From positions 248,001-312,000 of the forward strand of contig WKFI01000011.1 in assembly GCA_014872875.1 (NCBI GenBank): 64,000 nt of DNA, written 5' to 3'. This document shows, piece after piece, positions 17,430 through 26,230 of this stretch. The notes below the pieces were generated by a model. The model ran no database searches. It worked only from the letters and a program-made list of their open reading frames with translations, and had not been told where the DNA came from. Numbering within the stretch: position 1 is the stretch's first letter; each line of letters starts with the position of its first letter. A program made the translations under genes and the position numbers. Origin of the DNA: Paracoccaceae bacterium (lineage in GTDB: Bacteria > Pseudomonadota > Alphaproteobacteria > Rhodobacterales > Rhodobacteraceae).

Positions 17430-18524
17430 ATGTTCAAACTGAAAACACTGGCGACTGGTGTGGCGGCGTTCACACTGATGGCCAGCAGTGCAATGGCTGA
17501 GAAAGTGCTACGCATCCAGTCTGTGCTGCCGAACACCGCTGACGAAGTGTTCATGCTGAATGAATTCGGCAAGGACGTTGCAGCCCTGACCGGTGGATCA
17601 CTCACCATCGAAGTGTTGCCTGCCGGTGCCGTTGTGGGACCGCGCGACATCATGGACGCGGTGGATGCCGGTCTTGTCGAAGGTGGCTTTGCCTGGACCC
17701 ACTATTGGGGCGGCAAGCACGTCGCGGCGAACCTGTTTGGCGCGCCTGTTGCGGGTGCCGGGGTCGGCATGGACAACATCGCGTTCCTGAGCTGGTTCCA
17801 ATATGGCGGCGGCAAGGAACTGTATGACCGCCTGTGGGGCGAGATGGGCGTGAACGTCAAGGGCTTCATGCTGCAACCCGTGGGTCCCGAGGCACTGGGT
17901 TGGTTCCCCGAGCCGATCAAGTCAATGGATGACTTCCGCCAGATGCGCTTCCGCGCCCCGCCGGGCATGGTGGGTGCAGCCTATGCCGATGTTGGAATCC
18001 CGGCCGTTGCGATGGGCGGCGGTGACATCCTGCCAGCACTGGAAAAAGGCACGATTGACGCGGCCGAATGGTGCTGCCCTAAGCCGGACTCGGTCTTTGG
18101 CTTCCAGAAGGTGCTCAAGCATTACTACCTGCAGGGTCTTCACCAGGTTGTCGTGAACGCCGACATGTATGTGAACCTCGACTTCTATAACAGCCTTTCG
18201 GATATCGAGAAAAAGGCCCTGGAAGTTGCAGCAAACGCGTCGCTGTCCAAGTCCATGTCCTATCGGATCTATGAAAACGGCAAGGCGTTGAAGGATCTGA
18301 CCGAAAACCACGGTGTGATCCTGGAAGACACGCCTGCGGATTACTTCACCGAGTATTCCGCGGCGGCAGCCAAAGCGCTGCAGGCAGCCGCGGACGAGAA
18401 CGAGTTCTTTGCCGAGGTCTGGGCGTCGCAGCGCGCCTTTGCCGAAGTCGCAGTGCCGTTCTGGGCCGGGGCGCAGACCTCGAATGCCGGTTTGGGTCGG
18501 GCCTTTGCCGACACGTTGAAGTAA
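17430..18524 (+). CDS. TRAP transporter periplasmic substrate-binding protein (DctP type)
   Basis: A 364-residue periplasmic solute receptor of a tripartite ATP-independent transporter. A signal peptide (MFKLKTLATGVAAFTLMASSAMA) precedes mature sequence EKVLRIQS. DctP-family landmarks include GGSLTIEVLPAGAVVGPRDIMDAV, the glycine/Arg segment DDFRQMRFRAPPG (helix and conserved Arg that binds an anionic group) and GTIDAAEWCCPKPD. The conserved Arg suits an acidic ligand such as a sulfonate or carboxylate. It lies 133 bases after the GMC gene and 107 bases before the membrane component; a hairpin between them may raise dctP message levels. Confidence 0.93.
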   Translation: MFKLKTLATGVAAFTLMASSAMAEKVLRIQSVLPNTADEVFMLNEFGKDVAALTGGSLTIEVLPAGAVVGPRDIMDAVDAGLVEGGFAWTHYWGGKHVAANLFGAPVAGAGVGMDNIAFLSWFQYGGGKELYDRLWGEMGVNVKGFMLQPVGPEALGWFPEPIKSMDDFRQMRFRAPPGMVGAAYADVGIPAVAMGGGDILPALEKGTIDAAEWCCPKPDSVFGFQKVLKHYYLQGLHQVVVNADMYVNLDFYNSLSDIEKKALEVAANASLSKSMSYRIYENGKALKDLTENHGVILEDTPADYFTEYSAAAAKALQAAADENEFFAEVWASQRAFAEVAVPFWAGAQTSNAGLGRAFADTLK

Positions 18525-18531
18525 CCACTGC

Positions 18532-18556
18532 CCGCCCCGGACCCGATCCGGGGCGG
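18532..18556 (+). promoter_or_regulatory. Intercistronic hairpin between TRAP receptor and permease genes
   Basis: A perfect 10-bp stem, CCGCCCCGGA (18532-18541) with TCCGGGGCGG (18547-18556), and a 5-base loop. It lacks a T tract, so it is likely a message-stability or partial-termination element, as often found after genes for abundant binding proteins. Confidence 0.6.
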
Positions 18557-18631
18557 TTCGCCCTTCGCTTCCCCGTATTGGCAAGCCGCCCCATGAAAGA
18601 GGGCTGTTTTTGAATGGGGGGAACCACCGCA

Positions 18632-21115
18632 ATGGCTGACGAAGTCAATCCAGACGAGCTGGAGATCGCCGACGAGCTGATCGCTGAACGCCGGGCTGAA
18701 AAACCGGGTGAAACACCACCGGACATGACGCCCTGGCAGCGTCCCATCACAGGCGCCATCGACCTGATCAACTATCGTGCCGGTCAAATCATCGCCCTGC
18801 TGATGGTGCCCCTGATCGCGGTTGTCGTGTACGAGGTGTTCTCGCGCAACTCTTTCGCCATCCTAGCCGATGCCGGGTTCGAGGATCTGGCACGATCCCT
18901 GGGCTTGGGGCCGACGCTATGGGTCTATGACACCAGCCGAATGCTGGCTGGCGTGTTGTTCATGGCGGCTGCTGGCTATGGGTTGATGCGTGGAGTGCAT
19001 ATCCGGGCCGATTTCCTGTACCGCGCCTGGTCGCCCAAGACACAGGCCACCGTGGATGCGTTGCTGTATCTGCTGTTCTTCATCCCTTCGATGATCTTCT
19101 TCACGGTGGTGTCCGCTCAGTTCTGGTGGCTGGCCTATTCCACCAGCGAAACCATGGCCATCGACAGTGCCTGGGGGCCGCTTTTGTGGCCTGCACGGAC
19201 GGCGATGCCGGTGGGCGGCTTCCTGCTGCTGTTGCAGGGTATCCCTGAAATTTTCCGTGCCTTCCACAAGATGGGGAAAGAGCGTGAGCGGAAATTCGTC
19301 ATGGCGCTGCCGTTCTACCTGGTGGCCCTGACCTGGCTGGTCCTTGCGGTCTTTGCGCCACAGCTGGTGCCCGGTGGGGAATGGTTCACCGATGTTATGA
19401 AGGCCCGTCCGAACCTGTCGAAACCCACCATTGGCCTGATCATGCTTGGGGCGATGCTGTTCGTGATCTTTATCGGCTTCCCGATTGCGTTCACGCTGAT
19501 CTTCCTGGCTTTCGTCTTCGGCATCTGGGGGGCAAACTTCAAATTGACCACCTTGCTGATGACGCTGAACACCAACTCAACCATGTTGAACGATCAGCTG
19601 ATGGCAGTGCCTCTGTTCGTGTTGATGGGCATCGTCATGGAACAGGCCGGGCTGATGGAGCGATTGTTCGGGTCGATCCAGATGATCATGGCCCGGGTGC
19701 GCGGCGCGCTCTATATCGCCGTTCTTGTCGTTTCGACCATCTTTGCGGCGGCGACTGGTATTGTCGGGGCCTCCGTCACGATCCTTGGGATCATGGCCGG
19801 CGCAACCATGAGCCGGTCGGGCTATAACGTCCAGCTGGCTGCCGGGTCGATTACCGCGGGCGGCACGCTGGGCATCCTGATCCCGCCGTCGATCATGCTG
19901 ATCGTCATGGGGCCGGTGTTGGAGGTTTCGGTTCTGGATCTGTTTCGCGCGGCCTTTATCCCCGGCGCCCTGTTGGCTTCGCTGTATCTGCTCTACACGC
20001 TTGGACGCTGTTGGTTGAACCCCAGCCTCGGCCCGATCCTGTCCGAAGAGGACCAGCCCGTGACCTCGAACCGATATGGGGTTGAGGTCGTGTTGATCTC
20101 GGTTGGTGTGCTGGCCGTGTGTCGGGTCTTCGGCTGGGCACTGGGCGGTATGTTTGCCGGGTTTTTCCCGTTTGCCGGGTTGATCGCCACGCTGGCGGCG
20201 CTGGGCGTGGCCTATATGGCCTACAAGCATCTGAGCATCCTGCGCATCGCGGCACCCGTCGCCATTGGCGGGCAGATGCTGATCTCGATCATAGCGCTTG
20301 TGGGCGGTGAACTGTCAGGAACTGCCACGGTCATCACCATTATTTGGCTGGTTCTGATGGGCATCGCAGGCGTGCTGGTCCTGCCAATCTTCCGCGCTGA
20401 CGCTGCAGAACAGTTCTACTTCTCGGATCTGTGGGACGAGTTCTTCCGGGGGCTGATGCCGCCGACCATCCTGATCAGCTTTGCGTTGGGTTCGATCCTG
20501 TTGGGTCTGGCAACCCCGGCCGAAGCCGCCGCCATGGGGGCGTTCGGGTCGATCCTGTTGTCGATAGGGTATCGCAAGTTCAGCTTGGGTGGCTTCATGG
20601 ATTGCCTGGTCAAGGCCTTGGAAATCACGGTGCTGATCATGTTCCTGGTCGCCGCGTCCAACTTCTTTGGCGCGCAGTTCTCAAGCCTGGGAACACCCAA
20701 AATGCTGACCGACGGGCTGCTGGCTTTGGATATGTCGCCTTACATGGTGCTGATCCTGATCATGGCGCTGGTCTTCCTGCTGGGCTGGCCGCTGGAATGG
20801 GTGCCGATTGTTTTGATCGTTGTACCGATCCTGCTGCCGACGGTGATCGCGCTGGATTTGCCAGGTTTCGAAAGCACCTATGACTTCCTGATCTGGTTCG
20901 GGATACTTGTTGCGGTGAACTTGCAAACGGCGTGGCTATCACCACCCGTGGCCCTTTCAGCCTATTTCCTGAAAGGTGTCGTGCCGAATTGGGACCTGCG
21001 GGACATCTACCTGGGCATGATGCAGTTCATGCTCGTGCAGCTGTTCGGCCTCATCCTTCTGTTTTCTTTCCCGCAACTGGTGCTGTGGCTGCCCAAGGTC
21101 ATGGCCGGAGAATAA
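18632..21115 (+). CDS. TRAP transporter fused small and large permease (DctQM type)
   Basis: An 827-residue inner-membrane protein. The N-terminal ~230 residues have four hydrophobic segments like DctQ (for example IIALLMVPLIAVVVYEVFSR, VLFMAAAGYGLMRGVHIRAD). The remainder is a DctM channel with the repeated patterns IGFPIAFTLIFLAFVFG, PLFVLMGIVMEQAGLMERLF, GAATGIVGASVTILGIMAG, ITAGGTLGILIPPSIMLIVMG, a second half with GLATPAEAAAMGAFGSILL and AWLSPPVALSAYFLKGV. It uses an ion gradient to import the ligand delivered by the receptor encoded just upstream. ATG at 18632 was chosen; it has a G-rich ribosome site 9 bases upstream, and an in-frame ATG at 18614 would add six residues. Confidence 0.93.
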   Translation: MADEVNPDELEIADELIAERRAEKPGETPPDMTPWQRPITGAIDLINYRAGQIIALLMVPLIAVVVYEVFSRNSFAILADAGFEDLARSLGLGPTLWVYDTSRMLAGVLFMAAAGYGLMRGVHIRADFLYRAWSPKTQATVDALLYLLFFIPSMIFFTVVSAQFWWLAYSTSETMAIDSAWGPLLWPARTAMPVGGFLLLLQGIPEIFRAFHKMGKERERKFVMALPFYLVALTWLVLAVFAPQLVPGGEWFTDVMKARPNLSKPTIGLIMLGAMLFVIFIGFPIAFTLIFLAFVFGIWGANFKLTTLLMTLNTNSTMLNDQLMAVPLFVLMGIVMEQAGLMERLFGSIQMIMARVRGALYIAVLVVSTIFAAATGIVGASVTILGIMAGATMSRSGYNVQLAAGSITAGGTLGILIPPSIMLIVMGPVLEVSVLDLFRAAFIPGALLASLYLLYTLGRCWLNPSLGPILSEEDQPVTSNRYGVEVVLISVGVLAVCRVFGWALGGMFAGFFPFAGLIATLAALGVAYMAYKHLSILRIAAPVAIGGQMLISIIALVGGELSGTATVITIIWLVLMGIAGVLVLPIFRADAAEQFYFSDLWDEFFRGLMPPTILISFALGSILLGLATPAEAAAMGAFGSILLSIGYRKFSLGGFMDCLVKALEITVLIMFLVAASNFFGAQFSSLGTPKMLTDGLLALDMSPYMVLILIMALVFLLGWPLEWVPIVLIVVPILLPTVIALDLPGFESTYDFLIWFGILVAVNLQTAWLSPPVALSAYFLKGVVPNWDLRDIYLGMMQFMLVQLFGLILLFSFPQLVLWLPKVMAGE

Positions 21116-21118
21116 CGC

Positions 21119-22198
21119 ATGAACTCTGCACCGCGCTCTGTCGCTTCCTATCTGAAATGGCCGCTGATCACGACCGCTGTGGGCATCTTCCTGTCCGGGT
21201 GGCTGGGCTGGGCCACCACGGGCACGGTAGGCGGCACGATGTCTTTCCTCATGGTGGGCATTGTCCTGGCCAGTCTTGAGATCGCGCTGTCTTTCGACAA
21301 CGCTATCGTCAACGCCAACAAGCTGATCGAGATGACCCCGGTCTGGCGGCAACGCTTTCTGACCTGGGGCATCCTGATCGCCGTTTTCGGGATGCGCATC
21401 GTGTTTCCGCTGGCCATCGTCGCGATCTTTGCCTGGATCAACCCGTTTGAAGCAATGCGGCTGGCCTTGGCCGACCCGGATGAATACTCCCACATCATCG
21501 AAAGCGCGCATGGGTCCATCGCGGCTTTTGGCGGCACTTTCCTGATGATGGTGGCGCTGAAGTTCTTTGTCGATGAAGACAAGTCCATTGACTGGATCGT
21601 CGGGCTGGAGAGCCGTTTGCGCAAATGCGGATCGGTGCGCGGGTTCGAAATCGCGTTGGTTCTGGGGATCATGCTGACGATCTGCTGGTTCCTGCCGGGT
21701 CCGTTCCAGTCCACTTTCCTGTTCTCGGCCATCATGGGGCTTCTGGTCTTCACGCTGGTTGACGGGCTGGGCACGTTTCTGGACTACAAGGCCGGTCAAA
21801 TGGCGCAATTGGGAGCCAAAGGCGGCTTGGGCGCCTTTCTGTATCTCGAAGTGTTGGACGCCAGTTTCTCCTTCGATGGGGTGATCGGAGCCTTTGCCCT
21901 GACCACCAACATTTTGCTGATCGCCATCGGTCTGGGCGTGGGGGCCATGTATGTGCGTTCGATGACCATCATGCTGGTGGAAAAGGGCACTCTGCGGGAA
22001 TTCCGCTATCTGGAACACGGTGCGTTCTATTCAATCTTTGCGCTGTCTCTGGTGATGTTCCTGCAATCGCTGACCCATGTGCCCGAAATCCTGACCGGCT
22101 GTCTGGGCGTGGCTTTCATCGGCTATGCCTTCTTTGCCTCTATCCGTCACAACCAACGTCACTCTGACCCTGAAACCGGGACTGAATCTCATGGCTAG
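21119..22198 (+). CDS. DUF475 family integral membrane protein (TerC-like)
   Basis: A 359-residue membrane protein of the DUF475/TerC superfamily. Characteristic segments are VGIVLASLEIALSFDNAIVNANKL (family motif with the acidic FDNA), GTFLMMVALKFFVDEDKSIDW and the second half-repeat LEVLDASFSFDGVIGAFALT. The two acidic FDNA/SFDG motifs in helices probably form a transport or metal-binding site. It starts 3 bases after the permease and its stop overlaps hpsN by 8 bases, so it is firmly in the operon. Role in sulfonate use is unknown: export of sulfite or of an intermediate is possible but unsupported by homology to known sulfite exporters. Confidence 0.88.
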   Translation: MNSAPRSVASYLKWPLITTAVGIFLSGWLGWATTGTVGGTMSFLMVGIVLASLEIALSFDNAIVNANKLIEMTPVWRQRFLTWGILIAVFGMRIVFPLAIVAIFAWINPFEAMRLALADPDEYSHIIESAHGSIAAFGGTFLMMVALKFFVDEDKSIDWIVGLESRLRKCGSVRGFEIALVLGIMLTICWFLPGPFQSTFLFSAIMGLLVFTLVDGLGTFLDYKAGQMAQLGAKGGLGAFLYLEVLDASFSFDGVIGAFALTTNILLIAIGLGVGAMYVRSMTIMLVEKGTLREFRYLEHGAFYSIFALSLVMFLQSLTHVPEILTGCLGVAFIGYAFFASIRHNQRHSDPETGTESHG

Positions 22199-23498
22199 AA
22201 CATATCTGAAGAAAGCAACACTGACCTCAGTCTCGGACGCGGGCGAGGTGCGGGAAACCGTAACCAACATCCTGAACGATATCGCCGCGCGCGGCGATGC
22301 GGCGGCGATGGAATATGCGGCGAAATTCGACAAATACGACGGCAACATTCTTCTGAACGAAGATGAGATCGCCGCCGCCGCCGCCAAGGTTCCCCAAAAG
22401 TTGAAGGACGATATCCGTTTTGCCCAGGACAATGTTCGTCGCTTTGCCGAACAACAGAAGGCAACCGTTTCGGACATCCAGTATGAAATCGTTCCGGGCC
22501 TGATCGCCGGACAAAAGGCGATCCCTGTCGATGCGGCGGGATGCTACGTGCCCGCCGGACGCTATCGCCACATCGCCAGCGCAGTGATGACCGTGACCAC
22601 TGCCAAGGTTGCAGGCTGCCGTCATATCACGGTCTGCTCGCCGCCGCAGCCGGGCGAAGGGGTCAACCCTGCGATTGCCTATGCTGCCCAGATCAGCGGC
22701 GCCGACAAGATCATGGCCATCGGCGGGGTTCAGGCCGTGGCCGCCATGGCCTTTGGGCTTTTGGACCAACCCAAAGCCAATATCATCGTGGGGCCGGGCA
22801 ACCAATTCGTGGCCGAAGCCAAGCGCAGCCTCTATGGCCGGGTCGGCATCGACATGATCGCGGGACCCACTGACAGCCTGATCCTGGCGGATGCCCAGGC
22901 CGATCCCTTTATCGTCGCAACCGATCTGGTCAGTCAGGCCGAGCATGGCTACAACTCGCCAGTCTGGCTGGTGACGGATCACCGCCCTCTGGCCGAAGAG
23001 GTACTGCGTCTGGTCCCTGACCTGATTGCCGACCTGCCGGAGCTGAACCGTGAAAATGCCGCTGCGGCATGGCGGGATTATGCCGAGGTTATCCTATGCG
23101 CCGATCGCGAAGAGATGGCGGCGACCTCGGACGAATACGCACCTGAACACCTGACAGTTCAGGCTGCCGACCTGGAATGGTGGCTGGACCGGCTGACCTG
23201 CTATGGGTCGCTGTTTCTGGGTGAGGAAACCACGGTTTCCTATGGCGACAAGGCGTCGGGCACCAACCATGTGCTTCCGACGTCGCGCGCGGCGACCTAT
23301 ACCGGGGGGCTCAGCGTCCACAAATACATGAAGATCGTCACCTGGCAGCGGGCTACACGCGAAGGTTCAAAATCCGTAGCCGAAGCCACCGCGCGCATTT
23401 CCCGGTTGGAAGGGATGGAGGGCCATGCCCGAGCCGCTGACGTGCGTCTGGCAAAGTATTTTCCGGATGAAAAGTTCGACCTGACCGCCAATGGATGA
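22191..23498 (+). CDS. hpsN: Sulfopropanediol 3-dehydrogenase HpsN (HisD paralogue)
   Basis: A 435-residue member of the histidinol dehydrogenase superfamily. HisD motifs are seen: DAAGCYVPAGRYRHIASAVM, GVQAVAAMAFG, VGPGNQFVAEAKR, DMIAGPTDSL, DLVSQAEHGYNS, DEYAPEHL and SYGDKASGTNHVLPTSRAA. Histidine-biosynthesis neighbours are absent and the gene lies between a TRAP transporter and SDR, ADH and ComDE genes, so the HpsN role (NAD+-dependent two-step oxidation of R-DHPS to R-sulfolactate, known for the family) is far more likely. ATG at 22191 (overlap of 8 bases with the upstream gene) is set by the start of the HisD domain, MARTYLKKA. The stop overlaps the next gene by 8 bases. Confidence 0.87.
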   Translation: MARTYLKKATLTSVSDAGEVRETVTNILNDIAARGDAAAMEYAAKFDKYDGNILLNEDEIAAAAAKVPQKLKDDIRFAQDNVRRFAEQQKATVSDIQYEIVPGLIAGQKAIPVDAAGCYVPAGRYRHIASAVMTVTTAKVAGCRHITVCSPPQPGEGVNPAIAYAAQISGADKIMAIGGVQAVAAMAFGLLDQPKANIIVGPGNQFVAEAKRSLYGRVGIDMIAGPTDSLILADAQADPFIVATDLVSQAEHGYNSPVWLVTDHRPLAEEVLRLVPDLIADLPELNRENAAAAWRDYAEVILCADREEMAATSDEYAPEHLTVQAADLEWWLDRLTCYGSLFLGEETTVSYGDKASGTNHVLPTSRAATYTGGLSVHKYMKIVTWQRATREGSKSVAEATARISRLEGMEGHARAADVRLAKYFPDEKFDLTANG

Positions 23499-24249
23499 TC
23501 CACGTACCCTTTTCGATCTGACGGGCCGGACGGCCTGTGTCACCGGCGCCAGCGGCGGTTTGGGGCGACAGGCTGCAACGGCGCTGGCGGCGGCTGGAGC
23601 CAACGTGGTGGGGGTCGCCCGACGGGCCGCCGCTCTACACGACTGGCAATCGTTGACTGGATCACAGGCCGCCATCGTCGCGGCAGACCTGACAACGGCC
23701 GATATGGGTGAACTGGTAGAGCGTATCTGCCGTCCTTTTGGCGCGCCGGACATTCTGGTTCATGCAGCGGGAATAAACACCCGAGAACCAGCCGATCAGG
23801 TCACACCTGAAGGCTGGCAGTTAACACTGGATCTTAACCTGTCGGTTCCGTTCTTCCTGTCCCAGGCCCTGGTCCCCGCAATGCAGGACCGTGGTTGGGG
23901 CCGAATTGTCAACTTTGCGTCCCTACAAAGCAGCCGCGCGTTTCCCGGGGGTATCGCCTACGGAACCACCAAGGCCGGTTTGGTGCAAATGACACGCGCC
24001 ATGGCCGAGGCCTGGTCACATGACGGGATCACCGCCAATGCCATCGGGCCGGGCTTTTTCCCGACCGATTTGACCGCGCCCGTCTTTGCCGACCCCGAAC
24101 GCGCCGACCGCAACGCTGCACAGACGTGTATCGGGCGCAACGGGCGGCTTGACGACATTGACGGCCCGCTTGTGTTCTTATGTTCCGAGGCTTCGGCGTA
24201 CGTAACCGGACAGCTCTTGATGGTGGATGGGGGGTACACGGCGAAATGA
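23491..24249 (+). CDS. hpsO: Short-chain dehydrogenase/reductase, HpsO/HpsP-type
   Basis: A 252-residue classical SDR. The NAD-binding motif is TGASGGLG (residues ~19-26), followed by NAG-type HAAGIN, the catalytic Ser in NFASLQSSR, and the YxxxK motif YGTTK; the C-terminus has TGQLLMVDGGY. HpsO and HpsP are the pair that interconvert R- and S-DHPS in described DHPS pathways; which letter applies to this SDR is uncertain. It overlaps hpsN by 8 bases and the next gene by 4, showing tight coupling. Confidence 0.8.
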   Translation: MDDPRTLFDLTGRTACVTGASGGLGRQAATALAAAGANVVGVARRAAALHDWQSLTGSQAAIVAADLTTADMGELVERICRPFGAPDILVHAAGINTREPADQVTPEGWQLTLDLNLSVPFFLSQALVPAMQDRGWGRIVNFASLQSSRAFPGGIAYGTTKAGLVQMTRAMAEAWSHDGITANAIGPGFFPTDLTAPVFADPERADRNAAQTCIGRNGRLDDIDGPLVFLCSEASAYVTGQLLMVDGGYTAK

Positions 24250-25223
24250 AGGCTCTGGTCTATGAAGGGGTGGAAACCCTGCAGATGCGCGACGTGCCCG
24301 ACCCAAACCCAGCCCAGGGCGAGGAGTTGATCCGGGTTGATGCGGTCGGCATTTGCGGATCAGACATGCATGCCTATCTGGGACACGACGCGCGCCGCCC
24401 TGCCCCGCTGATCCTGGGGCACGAGGCGGCGGGCACGATCATTTCAGGTCCCCGCGCTGATGAACGCGTGACGATCAATCCGCTGGTGACCTGCGGAACC
24501 TGTCCGGCCTGTCGGACGGGTCGGGAAAACCTGTGCCCGAACCGGCAGATCATTTCCATGCAACCGCGCGAAGGCGCGTTTGCCCAATATGTCGCGATGC
24601 CTGCGCAAAACCTGGTGACGGTGCCCGACACGATCCCATTGGATACGGCTGCGCTCGCTGAACCCTTGGCCGTGAGCTGGCACGCTGCTCGGCTGGGACT
24701 GGCCACACTGGCCCCGCAGATGGATCCGCGCGCTGTGGTCATAGGCGGAGGTGCTATCGGTCTGGCTGCAGCGCTGGCTTTGCGCGCTTTGGGTTGCCCG
24801 GACATCACCATAGTCGAACCCAATCCGGATCGCGTGAGCTTCCTTCGCGATCTGGGCGAAAATGTCGTCTGCTCCACAACCGAACAGGCCCCGCTTATTG
24901 TCGACGCGGTAGGATATGCGGCAACCCGCGCCACGGCCTCGGCCCTGGCAGATCCCGGTGGCGTGATCGTGCATATCGGATTGGGAGAAGACACCGGGGG
25001 CCTGGATATCCGCCGAATGACGCTTCAGGAAATCACCTTTGTCGGCACATATACCTATACGGCTGCGGATTTCCGCGACACGGCCAGTGCCATTTTTTCC
25101 GGCCGGCTCGGTTCGCTCGACTGGTTCGAGACACGGCCCCTGTCAGACGGGGCACAAGCGTTCCGTGACTTACGCAATCACGCGGTTGCGTCCCCCAAGA
25201 TCATCCTGTCGCCCTGGCCCTGA
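24246..25223 (+). CDS. hpsP: Zinc-dependent alcohol dehydrogenase, HpsO/HpsP-type
   Basis: A 325-residue medium-chain dehydrogenase. Catalytic zinc ligands are in GICGSD and LGHEAAG; the four-cysteine structural zinc lobe CGTCPACRTGRENLC is complete; the Rossmann motif is VIGGGAIGLAAALALRA. It probably oxidises one enantiomer or the 2-hydroxyl of DHPS with NAD+ (inferred from being next to HpsN and the SDR; not from sequence alone). ATG at 24246 overlaps the SDR stop by 4 bases. A following gap of 41 bases leads to the Usp gene. Confidence 0.85.
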   Translation: MKALVYEGVETLQMRDVPDPNPAQGEELIRVDAVGICGSDMHAYLGHDARRPAPLILGHEAAGTIISGPRADERVTINPLVTCGTCPACRTGRENLCPNRQIISMQPREGAFAQYVAMPAQNLVTVPDTIPLDTAALAEPLAVSWHAARLGLATLAPQMDPRAVVIGGGAIGLAAALALRALGCPDITIVEPNPDRVSFLRDLGENVVCSTTEQAPLIVDAVGYAATRATASALADPGGVIVHIGLGEDTGGLDIRRMTLQEITFVGTYTYTAADFRDTASAIFSGRLGSLDWFETRPLSDGAQAFRDLRNHAVASPKIILSPWP

Positions 25224-25264
25224 CGGGGCGCGCGGCACACCGAACCTGCGCAACGGAGGTTGTT

Positions 25265-25675
25265 ATGTATAAAAAGATCCTTGTTCCCCTGGCGCTCGAC
25301 CATGGGCTGTCCAGCACACTGTTCGACATCGCCCGCGGGCTGCTGGTAGAGGGTGGAGAGATCCACGCCCTGCATGTGGTCGAAGCGCCTTATGGACTGG
25401 CCCAGGCCACTCAGGACAAAGCTACCAGCCAACAGGTGTTTGATCAGGCGCGGGACCTGATGAAAGGCAAGCTGGCCGGTGAAACCGGCCTTCACGGCCA
25501 TGTCGTGGAAGGGCATGTGTATCGAAGCATTTTGGGCTTTGCCGAAGATCAAGGCGTGGATTGCATCGTGATGGGCTCGCATAAACCTGGCCTTAGCGAC
25601 TACTTCATCGGTTCCAACGCAGCCCGCGTTGTGCGTCACGCACCCTGTGCGGTGCACGTGCACCGGGCTTTGTAA
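25265..25675 (+). CDS. Universal stress protein, UspA family
   Basis: A 136-residue UspA-type protein with the beginning MYKKILVPLALDHG and, near the C-terminus, the nucleotide-loop pattern MGSHKPGLSDYFIGSNAARV and APCAVHVHR. It sits between HpsP and ComD. Usp proteins are found in several TRAP transporter clusters, so it may modulate transport or merely be carried along (inference). A strong GGAGG ribosome site precedes the ATG by a few bases. Confidence 0.9.
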   Translation: MYKKILVPLALDHGLSSTLFDIARGLLVEGGEIHALHVVEAPYGLAQATQDKATSQQVFDQARDLMKGKLAGETGLHGHVVEGHVYRSILGFAEDQGVDCIVMGSHKPGLSDYFIGSNAARVVRHAPCAVHVHRAL

Positions 25676-25723
25676 GCTCTCCCCTTACCCGCTCACCGTA
25701 AACCGCAAAAGGCATACGCAATC

Positions 25724-26230
25724 ATGAGTATCGACCGCAGAATAGCCGACGACCTGGTCGCCAACGGCGTGTCCTTCGTCACCACCGTGCCCTGTAAGCA
25801 GCTGGCCGGAGTGATCGAGGAAATCGACCAGCGCGACGACATCTTTCACATCCCATCTAACAAGGAAGACGAAGGCATGGGGCTCTGTGCCGGGGCCTGG
25901 ATGGGCGGGAAGCGACCAGCAATCATCATGCAGAACACAGCCATCGGAGTGACCATCAACACCTTGGCAACGCTGATTCAGTATTATCGAATGCCTTTGC
26001 CCATGCTGATCTCATACCGTGGAGAGCTGCGCGAACCCGTGGCCTGCCAGGTGGAAATGGCCGTTCATACCAAGGCGCTTCTGGCCCAGCTGAACATCCC
26101 GACCTATCACTTCCACTGGCAAAAGGATGTCGAAGAGTTCGACAACATTTTGAAATACACCTTCATGTGCAACAAACCCGTGGCGATCCTGACCGACGCC
26201 AATTTCTGGGGAGGCTACGGCGACCAATGA
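25724..26230 (+). CDS. comD: Sulfopyruvate decarboxylase subunit alpha, ComD
   Basis: A 168-residue protein matching the PYR-domain (alpha) subunit of thiamine-diphosphate-dependent sulfopyruvate decarboxylase: FVTTVPCKQLAGVIEEI, IPSNKEDEGMGLCAGAWMGG and MQNTAIGVTINTLATLIQYY. With ComE it converts 3-sulfopyruvate to sulfoacetaldehyde and CO2. The conserved Glu in KEDEGMG is the likely activator of the cofactor. The start has no unusual features. Its stop overlaps comE by 4 bases. ComDE is known from coenzyme M synthesis in archaea and, in bacteria, from sulfolactate and cysteate degradation. Confidence 0.92.
   Translation: MSIDRRIADDLVANGVSFVTTVPCKQLAGVIEEIDQRDDIFHIPSNKEDEGMGLCAGAWMGGKRPAIIMQNTAIGVTINTLATLIQYYRMPLPMLISYRGELREPVACQVEMAVHTKALLAQLNIPTYHFHWQKDVEEFDNILKYTFMCNKPVAILTDANFWGGYGDQ

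Noticed and set aside
22191-23498. Housekeeping histidinol dehydrogenase (hisD)
   Set aside because: The fold is HisD, but neighbours (TRAP transporter, SDR, ADH, ComDE) point to HpsN, and no his genes are near.
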